From NCBI GenBank assembly GCA_050010455.1, contig JBEKLA010000006.1, positions 1-41,020 on the forward strand: a DNA stretch of 41,020 nt, given 5' to 3'. The translations under genes were made by a program, and so were the position numbers. Of this stretch, positions 30,886 to 39,655 are shown one piece after another. The stretch comes from DATJOQ01 sp050010455. GTDB taxonomy: Bacteria > Desulfobacterota > Binatia > Binatales > Binataceae. Each line of letters begins with the position of its first letter. Position 1 is the stretch's first letter. The notes beneath the pieces were generated by a model. That model searched no databases, had not been told where the DNA came from, and was given only the letters and a program-made list of their open reading frames with translations.

Positions 30886-30954
30886 GATGTTTTGGACGAC
30901 AAAGAGGCGGGCGATTATATGGCGTAAGGTAAGAAGAAAACGTCGTGAAGTCGG

Positions 30955-30971
30955 GCAATTTTTCAAATTGC
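30955..30971 (+). terminator. Hairpin with downstream T-run
   Basis: GCAATTT-TTC-AAATTGC is a perfect 7-bp hairpin. A run of nine T begins 10 nt later (30981-30989). It may end transcription from galT, but the gap before the T-run is unusual. Confidence 0.35.
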
Positions 30972-31042
30972 GCGTCACGATTTTTTTTTGCATCGAGAGC
31001 GAGAGAGAATCGCTCGCGAAGGAGAGTTGACACGCGCCATTT

Positions 31043-31089
31043 CCCCTCTCCCGCATCGCGGCGGGAGAGGGTCAGGGTGAGGGCACCTT
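31043..31089 (-). repeat. 47-bp palindromic repeat, left copy (inverted)
   Basis: This contains the hairpin CCCTCTCCCGC-atcgcg-GCGGGAGAGGG and the tail TCAGGGTGAGGGCACCTT. It is an inverted copy of 31474-31520 with three base differences apart from orientation. Its last two bases are part of the DUF559 stop codon. Confidence 0.9.
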
Positions 31090-31471
31090 ACAGATTCTCC
31101 GCTATCCGAATGAGCACTCCTTCGATGTTGGCGAGGACGTCGCCATTCCAGAAGCGCAGCACCTTGAAACCGAACGAGGTCAAATAGGCGGACCGCTTCT
31201 CGTCGGCGCTCGCCGCTTCCGCGTGCTGCCCGCCGTCAACCTCGACGATCAAATGGTGCTCAACGCAACAGAAATCGACGATATAGGGTCCAATCGGATG
31301 CTGGCGGCGGAACTTGACGCCTGCCAACTGGCGGTCGCGCAGGCGACTCCAAAGCAGCGTTTCGGCGTCGGTAAGATCCGCGCGCAGGCTGTGTGCCCGT
31401 TGGCGATTGCGCAGCCGTGTCAAATGAGAACCGCCTGGTCTTCGCGCGTCGTCAGGCTTCGATTCGGACAT
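31088..31471 (-). CDS. DUF559 endonuclease-domain protein
   Basis: This protein of about 127 residues belongs to DUF559, related to Vsr-like nucleases of the PD-(D/E)XK fold. The body LRADLTDAETLLWSRLRDRQ, then VKFRRQHPIGPYIVDFCC and LIVEVDGGQH, shows the family signature. The Asp in IVDF and the Glu in VEVDG are the likely metal ligands. FKVLRFWNGDVLANIEGVLI completes the domain. ATG 31471 (MSESKPDDAR) is chosen. The coding region lies exactly between two inverted copies of a palindromic repeat, with the stop inside one and the start 2 bp from the other. This suggests that the gene and repeats travel together. Confidence 0.88.
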   Translation of the reverse strand: MSESKPDDARRPGGSHLTRLRNRQRAHSLRADLTDAETLLWSRLRDRQLAGVKFRRQHPIGPYIVDFCCVEHHLIVEVDGGQHAEAASADEKRSAYLTSFGFKVLRFWNGDVLANIEGVLIRIAENL

Positions 31472-31473
31472 CC

Positions 31474-31520
31474 AAGGTGCCCTCACCCTAACCCTCTCCC
31501 GCGGCGATGCGGGAGAGGGG
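31474..31520 (+). repeat. 47-bp palindromic repeat, right copy
   Basis: AAGGTGCCCTCACCCTAA followed by the hairpin CCCTCTCCCGC-ggcgat-GCGGGAGAGGG. It starts 2 bp upstream of the DUF559 start codon and points away from the gene. A third copy of the same repeat lies at 32690. Confidence 0.9.
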
Positions 31521-31591
31521 AAAGAAGAGCCCGAACGTGTTGCGGGACAGGGGAAGGAAAGCTTGCTGTGGGGGGAGAGAGGACACGCGAG

Positions 31592-32671
31592 TTACTTGAT
31601 TTTCACGACTTGTATGACTTCAGCCATACCGCCGCTGTAGTCATCCAACATTTCGCCGCTGTAATCCAACACGAGGTAAGAGTCAGACCGATCGGAGCTA
31701 ACTCCTTGTAACCGTGATCGGCGATTAGCAGAAAGCACTTCCAGCTTCCGATCTGGGTAGAGAGCTTTCAAGTCGTCAACCTCCAGCGTCATCGACATTG
31801 ACAGCGGCAGAGTTCGGATCGGGCCGGTAGCCGCGTCTGAAACTGTTACCAGTCCCAGCCATCCCCAGTTGTCGACAACGAAGGTGTCCTGCGCGAGCAG
31901 TTTGCCTAAAGGAGTGTTGTTCTCAAGATTATTCAAGATATCGTCAAGACCTTTCACGCTCTGAGTCTTTCCCGAAGCAAGGTCGTATTTGAACACCTGC
32001 CTGACAAGACCTTCCGGCCGCTCCTCTTCCCTGAGGACAAAAATCGCTTTTCCCGAAGCGGCCCATCCCAGCGGCTTGCCGTTGGTCAGCGTGCGCCGTC
32101 CCGATCCGTCAGGTGAGATTGTGATCGCTAGATCCATTGGGTCGGTCTTGGTGGTACCGGGACCTCTCGCAACCAAAATCCGGGAACCGTCCGGTGAGTA
32201 TTGCGGCTCGCCGAAATATTCGGTAAATGCCCCGCCCCACCCCTCTCCAGGTTTAGGCCAAGGACCTCGCGCCCGCTCGCTATGCGTTAGTTGCAGCAAT
32301 CCAGTCCCATCCGACGCTACGGAATATATATCGGAAGGATAGTACCAGGTGTCACCCGGACTGTCCGAAAACACAATGCGCTTTCCGTCGGGCGAGAAGG
32401 AGGGGGAGTAAAGAACGTCTGGCCAAGGCCGTCCTTGCGCAAATCGCATACGCTCCTTGCCCGAAGGAATTTCAACCACGTGCAACGCCTCATCTGATCC
32501 CACGTAGACCAGCTTGGTGGCGTCCGGGCTAAGCGAGGCTCCGGTGCCGAGGGACTTTTTCTGTTTTAGGGTGAATACTACCGAGACGCCGGGTGGGGAG
32601 CCTGCGTATAAAGTGGCGCTCGAAGCGAGAATCGCGAAGACGAGAAGTAGGATTTTGATTTGTCGCGTCAT
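31592..32671 (-). CDS. Secreted TolB/PD40-type beta-propeller protein
   Basis: This 359-residue protein has a signal peptide (MTRQIKILLLVFAILASSAT). It also has repeated PD40-like motifs: SLSPDATKLVYVGSD, SFSPDGKRIVFSDSP, QYSPDGSRILVARGP and TISPDGSGRR. Each contributes blades to a beta-propeller of the TolB C-terminal kind. The protein probably works in the periplasm or outside the cell as a binding scaffold; no catalytic site is visible. It is a stand-alone gene flanked on both sides by palindromic repeats (31474-31520 and 32690-32860), so tol genes are not its neighbours. Confidence 0.8.
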   Translation of the reverse strand: MTRQIKILLLVFAILASSATLYAGSPPGVSVVFTLKQKKSLGTGASLSPDATKLVYVGSDEALHVVEIPSGKERMRFAQGRPWPDVLYSPSFSPDGKRIVFSDSPGDTWYYPSDIYSVASDGTGLLQLTHSERARGPWPKPGEGWGGAFTEYFGEPQYSPDGSRILVARGPGTTKTDPMDLAITISPDGSGRRTLTNGKPLGWAASGKAIFVLREEERPEGLVRQVFKYDLASGKTQSVKGLDDILNNLENNTPLGKLLAQDTFVVDNWGWLGLVTVSDAATGPIRTLPLSMSMTLEVDDLKALYPDRKLEVLSANRRSRLQGVSSDRSDSYLVLDYSGEMLDDYSGGMAEVIQVVKIK

Positions 32672-32689
32672 CGGAGCGAAGCCTCGATC

Positions 32690-32860
32690 GGTGCCCTCAC
32701 CCTAACCCTCTCCCGCGGCGATGCGGGAGAGGGGAAAGAAGATCCCGCGGCGATGCGGGAGAGGGAATCAGAAATTGAAAGCCGCCGCCGCCGTCGCGAT
32801 GCGGGAGAGATATCAAAGGTTGAAAGTCGCCGCCTCCCACGATGATGCGGGAGGCGGATG
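32690..32860. repeat. Cluster of palindromic repeats (REP-like)
   Basis: The first unit (32690-32733) matches the repeats around DUF559: GGTGCCCTCACCCTAACC, then the TCCCGC-ggcgat-GCGGGA hairpin. Three shorter or degenerate hairpins of the TCCCGC/GCGGGA type follow to about 32860, with shared spacers such as GAAAGAAGATCCCGCGG. The cluster fills the gap between the beta-propeller gene and the crotonase gene. Confidence 0.8.
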
Positions 32861-32876
32861 CAAAGTTGGCGCGGGG

Positions 32877-33647
32877 CTATTCGGCGCGCCACACGGGCTT
32901 GCGCTTCTCGAGGAACGCGCGCACACCCTCGCGCGCGTCCTGGCTCTTGCGCAGTTGGCGCGCCATCTGATCGATGTCGGCATGCTCGGCGGTATTGGCC
33001 GCGCTCATGCATCGGCGGATCGTCGCCTTGATCGCGCGCAGCGACAGCGGCGCGTTGCCGGCGATATCCTCGGTCCAGGTCCCGGCGGCCTGCTCGAGAT
33101 CGGCGTCGGCCACCACGGCGTGAACCATTCCCATCGCCAGCGCGTCGCGCGCCGAGACCGCGTCGCCGCGGAACAGAATCAGGTTGGTTCGCGGCGCGCC
33201 GAGCACCTCGATCAGCTTGCGCGTGAAATCGAACGGCGGCATCAGGCCGACCTTCCCCAGCGGCATCCCGAGCTTGGCGCTCTCGCCCGCGATTCTCAGA
33301 TCGCAATGCAGCGCCAACTCGAGGCCGCCCGCCAATGCCGCGCCGTTGACGGCCGCGATCGTCGGCACCGGGAAGCGCTCGAGGCGCTGAAAGACGCGCT
33401 GGATATTCGCGGGATTATGCTCGCCCTCCAGCCGATCGACTTCCGCCAGATCGAGGCCCGAGCAGAACACCCGCCCTTCGGCCCGCAGCATCAGGGCGCG
33501 GATCTCCTTGTCGTCTTCGATCGCGGCGAGCGCCTGATCGAGATCGTTGAGCAGCGCCTGGTTCAGAGCGTTGCGCTTCTCCGCCCGGTTGAGCGACAGC
33601 GTGACGTAATTGTCGGAACGCACGACCTTAATGGTTTCCCCGGCCAT
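32877..33647 (-). CDS. Enoyl-CoA hydratase/isomerase (crotonase) family protein
   Basis: This 256-residue crotonase-fold enzyme acts on acyl-CoA thioesters. The oxyanion-hole segments AEGRVFCSGLDL and NGAALAGGLELALHCDLRIA are present, and the first catalytic Glu is in GGLEL. The region usually reading G-x-P-E-x-x-L-G reads KLGMPLGKVGLMPPF, so the second catalytic Glu is replaced by Leu. That makes hydratase activity doubtful; isomerase or another crotonase reaction is more likely. ATG 33647 is supported by GGGAG 8 nt upstream. It is a single gene with a divergently placed repeat cluster after its stop. Confidence 0.88.
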   Translation of the reverse strand: MAGETIKVVRSDNYVTLSLNRAEKRNALNQALLNDLDQALAAIEDDKEIRALMLRAEGRVFCSGLDLAEVDRLEGEHNPANIQRVFQRLERFPVPTIAAVNGAALAGGLELALHCDLRIAGESAKLGMPLGKVGLMPPFDFTRKLIEVLGAPRTNLILFRGDAVSARDALAMGMVHAVVADADLEQAAGTWTEDIAGNAPLSLRAIKATIRRCMSAANTAEHADIDQMARQLRKSQDAREGVRAFLEKRKPVWRAE

Positions 33648-33798
33648 CGAAAGCACTCCCTCTTGAAATCGAATTTAAAGGACTGGCGAATCGCTTCGCG
33701 TTGGGCGGAGAATCGCACGAGCGGACGCCTCGCTTCAAGCGCGGCGCGTGATTTTCCCACCCTCGATAAGCGCGAACTCGCGGACGATTCGAAAGCCG

Positions 33799-34824
33799 CT
33801 ATGCCTGGTAGAAGGTATCCACGATCGCTTTCTGGTAGCCGGCGACCTTGCCGAGGTCGAGCGAGTACAGCGGCGGCATCAGGGTCATCGAGTCCGCGTT
33901 TTGCCACAGCGCTTCGACGCGCTCGCGGGCGTCATCGGGAGTGCCGGCGATCGCGAAGGTGTTCACCATCTCGTCCGGCACCGCCTTGATCGCGGCCGCA
34001 GTATCGCCGCGGCGCGAGGCGTCGGATATCGCGCTGGCCTGGGCGCCGAAGCCATGGGCGGCGTAGTATTTTTCGTACTGGGTAAAGCCGGCGTAGAAGG
34101 CAACCGTAGCGCGAGCGTCCTCGATCGCGCGTTTGCGATCCTTATCAATCGCGACCGAGGTCCAGATATTGAGATCGAAGCCGGCGCGTTTGCGGCCGGC
34201 CTTCTCCAGCGAAGCTTCAAGTGTCGGTTTAACTTCGTTGGCGATCCAGTGCGCCGACCAGATCGGATGGCCAGGTAATCCGTCGGCGAGTTCCGCGGCC
34301 ATCCGCACCGCGCTCTCGAACACCGCGGGCAGATAGATGGGAATCTTGTCACGCACCGGCGGACCAAGGGTCTTGAAATTAGTGAGGTCGAGCTTATGGT
34401 ATTCGCCCTCGATACGGCCGAGCTTGCCGGTATGCGCTCCGGCGATAAGCTCGCGCACAATCCTCACCACTTCGCGCAGATGCTTGAGCGGATTGCCGTA
34501 GGTGACGCCGTGGCAGGCCTCGTTCCACCATCGCAGGCTGGTGCCGATTCCGAGCACCGCGCGCCCGCCGCTGATGATGTCGAGGTCGATCGCGCTGAGC
34601 GCGGTCTCGAGCGGGCTGCGCGTGAAAGCCAGCGCCACCCCACTGCCGAGCTTGAGCCGATTACTCGCCATCGCGGCCGCGGCCAACGGCACGAACGGCG
34701 GGCCGAAGAGCTGTGGCGCCCATAGCCCCTCCAGGCCGAGCGCTTCGGCTTCCTTGACCATCTGGGTGAGAATAGCTGCGGGCAGCGGCATCAGGATGCC
34801 CCAATATCGGCGATTGTTCTTCAT
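33799..34824 (-). CDS. LLM-class flavin/F420-dependent oxidoreductase
   Basis: This 341-residue protein belongs to the luciferase-like monooxygenase superfamily, in the branch commonly annotated as F420-dependent. The barrel motifs LGSGVALAFTRSPLETALSA and GGRAVLGIGTSLRWWNEACH are typical, as is the WSAHWIANEVKPTLEASLEK region later on. A C-terminal NTFAIAGTPDDARERVEAL is the usual closing segment. ATG 34824 follows AAGGAAG closely, so an upstream start is rejected. The substrate is unknown. F420 use points to lineages such as Actinobacteria, Rokubacteria or Binatota. Confidence 0.88.
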   Translation of the reverse strand: MKNNRRYWGILMPLPAAILTQMVKEAEALGLEGLWAPQLFGPPFVPLAAAAMASNRLKLGSGVALAFTRSPLETALSAIDLDIISGGRAVLGIGTSLRWWNEACHGVTYGNPLKHLREVVRIVRELIAGAHTGKLGRIEGEYHKLDLTNFKTLGPPVRDKIPIYLPAVFESAVRMAAELADGLPGHPIWSAHWIANEVKPTLEASLEKAGRKRAGFDLNIWTSVAIDKDRKRAIEDARATVAFYAGFTQYEKYYAAHGFGAQASAISDASRRGDTAAAIKAVPDEMVNTFAIAGTPDDARERVEALWQNADSMTLMPPLYSLDLGKVAGYQKAIVDTFYQA

Positions 34825-34869
34825 GGGATCTTCCTTATGACACGGAGCGTGAGCGCACGACAACGCGGC

Positions 34870-35127
34870 TCAACGGTACACTTCGCGGCGATGGGCGACT
34901 CGCACGACCAGGACTAGGAGTATGCGGTCGTGGATTTCGTACAGGATCCGGAAATCGCCGACTCGGATGCGCCACGCGTTCTCGGCGCCCTTAAGCTTCG
35001 TTGCGCCCGGCGGGCGTGGGTTTCTTGCAAAACCGTCGATATGCGGTGAGAGCCGCAGTTGGACAGCACGCGGCAGCTTTCGGAAATCGCGTTCGGCGGA
35101 GGGAGCGAAAGCGATCGTATAGGCCAA
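34870..35127 (-). CDS. RelE/ParE-type toxin
   Basis: This 85-residue protein is a RelE-superfamily toxin. MAYTIAFAPSAERDFRKLPR and the typical K-L-K-G...AWRIRVGDFRILYEI core, with VVRVAHRREVYR at the end, include the conserved arginines and the terminal H-R-x-x-x-Y. Such proteins usually cut mRNA on the ribosome. It starts 6 bp after the antitoxin stop, forming a normal antitoxin-first operon. Confidence 0.9.
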   Translation of the reverse strand: MAYTIAFAPSAERDFRKLPRAVQLRLSPHIDGFARNPRPPGATKLKGAENAWRIRVGDFRILYEIHDRILLVLVVRVAHRREVYR

Positions 35128-35133
35128 GCGAAC

Positions 35134-35415
35134 CTAGCCGAGCTTGAGGTCCGTCTTTATGCGCGGCCAGGGAATCGCGCCTTCGCGCTTTACTTCCCGC
35201 CGTGCGGCGCGAAGCGCTTTGAGGTCCGCTTTTTCCTCGATCGCTTCGAGCAGGGCAACGTCTTCGAGCGGCACGACCGCGGCAAGCGGTTTCTTGCGGC
35301 GAGTCAGGATGACGCGGTCCTTGGCGTAAGCGACGTGGTTGATTACCTCGGCGAGGCGTTCGCGGACCTCGGCGGTGCTCAGCGAAGTTGCCTGCTGTTG
35401 TTGTTTCACTCGCAC
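35134..35415 (-). CDS. Phd/YefM-type antitoxin
   Basis: This protein of about 93 residues is the antitoxin of the pair. TSLSTAEVRERLAEVINHVA and VILTRRKKPLAAVVPLEDVA form the Phd/YefM DNA-binding domain, which also represses the operon. The C-terminal helix (EKADLKALRAARREVKRE) probably wraps around the toxin. The start is uncertain: GTG 35415 has GAGG 7 nt upstream, while TTG 35436 would add 7 residues. Confidence 0.88.
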   Translation of the reverse strand: MRVKQQQQATSLSTAEVRERLAEVINHVAYAKDRVILTRRKKPLAAVVPLEDVALLEAIEEKADLKALRAARREVKREGAIPWPRIKTDLKLG

Positions 35416-35508
35416 GGCGGTGCCTCGATTGACCAATTGTACACTTCGTACCTTCGAGCGTCCATCAAGGAAGGGGGACCGCTCGAATCGTCGGCATGGA
35501 ATGACGCG

Positions 35509-37947
<2,439 letters not shown>

Positions 37948-38056
37948 CGATTGAAGGACTTTGCTCCGGCCCCGATTTTTTGCCAGGCGGCCGGAAAACT
38001 CCCGGGGCCTGAGTCTATAGGGCGCGGCGCGACGCGCCAATCCGCGCGCGCCTGAT

Positions 38057-38542
38057 TCAGTTGAGCTTGGCGCGCAGGCTGGCCACCATCTGGCGGACAC
38101 CCTCGTCATTGGGCACGAACACCAGCGCGCCCTCGAACTCTTTGATCGCCCGTTGCAGCTCGCCGCGAGACATGTAGATTCGGCCCAGATTCAGATACGG
38201 GAAATGGCGCGGCTCATAGCGCCGCGCGCGCTTGGCCTGCTCCAGCCAAGGGATGGCGTTGTCGAAGTCGTTGCGCTGAATCAGATAGACGCCGATATCG
38301 TTGTAAGGATTGCCGAACTCGGGGTCGATGGCGATAGCGTCGCGGCAATGCTCGATCGCCTCGTCGAGATGGCCCTGATAGCTCAGCGCCCAGCCGAGAA
38401 AAGTATGGCCCTCGGCGGTCGGGTAGAGTTCCAGCGACTCGCGATACAGCTCGATAGCGCGGTCGAATTCGCCGCTTTCCTGCGCGGTCAAACCGTCGCG
38501 CACCAGCGCCATCGCGCGAAGATAGTTGGGACCACTGGCCAT
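38057..38542 (-). CDS. TPR-repeat protein
   Basis: This protein of about 161 residues consists almost wholly of four tetratricopeptide repeats. They begin near GEFDRAIELYRESLELYPTA, then GHLDEAIEHCRDAIAIDPEF, NDFDNAIPWLEQAKRARRYE and GELQRAIKEFEGALVFVPND. It has no signal peptide and probably serves as a cytoplasmic protein-protein scaffold. The start ATG 38542 (MASGPNYLRA) lacks a clear ribosome-binding site; GTG or TTG alternatives upstream cannot be excluded. It precedes leuS in the same orientation with a 109-bp gap. Confidence 0.82.
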   Translation of the reverse strand: MASGPNYLRAMALVRDGLTAQESGEFDRAIELYRESLELYPTAEGHTFLGWALSYQGHLDEAIEHCRDAIAIDPEFGNPYNDIGVYLIQRNDFDNAIPWLEQAKRARRYEPRHFPYLNLGRIYMSRGELQRAIKEFEGALVFVPNDEGVRQMVASLRAKLN

Positions 38543-38688
38543 CGATATAATTTTACGGAATTCGCGCTGTAGCAATCCAGTGTCTGGTTAGGCAAGAGAC
38601 TTGTAACCCGGCGGGTAGAGTCGCGTATGATGTCGCGAGTGCACAAGCGCGTCCCTGGGGAAGGGGCCAACCAAGGAAGGAGACTCGA

Positions 38689-38991
38689 ATGCTGAAGAGG
38701 AATGCGAAGGTTGTCGCCGTGGGGCTGTTGATCGTTACGATGCTGATATTGCCGGCCGCGGCTCGCGCGCAAGGTGTGCCTCCGGTGGGTGGTCCGCATC
38801 CCGGCGGAGTAGGGATGCCCGCTATGGGCGCGAAGCACCCATACATCCGCAAATCTATCAAGATGCTTGAAAAGACCAAGTTCGTCTTGCAGAAGGACGC
38901 GGCAAACGATTTCGGCGGCCATAAGGCTCAAGCCATACAGAATATCGATGCCGCCATCGCGCAGCTTAAGATGGCGCTGAGGGCACATTAA
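38689..38991 (+). CDS. Small secreted hypothetical protein
   Basis: This 100-residue protein has a signal peptide (MLKRNAKVVAVGLLIVTMLI, cleavage near ARAQG), a Gly/Pro-rich linker, and a helical C-terminal part (KSIKMLEKTKFVLQKDAAND, then KAQAIQNIDAAIAQLKMAL). The C-terminal helical pattern resembles small periplasmic proteins seen near each other in deltaproteobacterial-type genomes. AAGGAAGGAGA before ATG 38689 supports strong translation. Function is unknown. There are no cysteines. Confidence 0.8.
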   Translation: MLKRNAKVVAVGLLIVTMLILPAAARAQGVPPVGGPHPGGVGMPAMGAKHPYIRKSIKMLEKTKFVLQKDAANDFGGHKAQAIQNIDAAIAQLKMALRAH

Positions 38992-39040
38992 ATCGGCAAA
39001 TGAACGCACTGGCGTGCGCGACGAGGCGGGCGCCGGTGCG

Positions 39041-39541
39041 TTAAAGTCCTAGTGACTCGAGTTCGCGCAGCGCGCGTTCGAGATGGGTCGCGTTCCAGTA
39101 AACCCTGCCGCATCGCTCGCATTCGGCGAAAGTCTCGTGACTGGCGTACACGAATAACGGGACTCTGTGCCGAACCAGTTCACGCGACACCTCGATTAGC
39201 GGCTCGTTGCATCCCGAGCATCGCGTGAACGCGTGCGCTCGCGGATCGAACGGGAACCGTTCGAGCACCTGGCGAAGCTGCTCGCGGAAATAGTTGCTCT
39301 CGATAAACAGTACGTCGGATGCGGTGCGCAACCGCTTGTCCCGCGTCAAGGCGATCCGTCCCTCGCGCCGCGCGGTTTCGAGCAGCGCGCCGCCGTGAAG
39401 CTCGCCGCCCCACGTGACGTCGGCGCCAATCAGCCGCAGCCATCGCGCCAGCCGCGCCAGCATCACGTCGGCCGCAAACTTCGGCGGCGTCGTGCTAACC
39501 CGGTCGCTGCGCTCGCCCGGCTCTGATTCGTTTACTCTCAT
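39041..39541 (-). CDS. Mut7-C (DUF82) RNase-domain protein
   Basis: This protein of about 166 residues is a Mut7-C/DUF82 protein, a PIN-like domain fused to a zinc ribbon. FAADVMLARLARWLRLIGAD is the N-terminal signature and GRIALTRDKRL supplies an acidic active-site strand. The C-terminal cysteines TRCSGCNEPL and AECERCGRVYW form the zinc ribbon. The family is thought to be RNases. ATG 39541 (MRVNESEPGE) is preceded by AGAAG. It converges with the small secreted protein gene and diverges from the SIR2 gene. Confidence 0.88.
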   Translation of the reverse strand: MRVNESEPGERSDRVSTTPPKFAADVMLARLARWLRLIGADVTWGGELHGGALLETARREGRIALTRDKRLRTASDVLFIESNYFREQLRQVLERFPFDPRAHAFTRCSGCNEPLIEVSRELVRHRVPLFVYASHETFAECERCGRVYWNATHLERALRELESLGL

Positions 39542-39655
39542 CGGACTTCTTGAACTCCGCGCCAAGTAGTATAGCAAACGGTAAAGCGGCTTGAGCGCTG
39601 GCGGTCAGCGCCGGAAAGCGGAGGAACCAGGGGATTCCGGTCGGAATTTTGGGCG

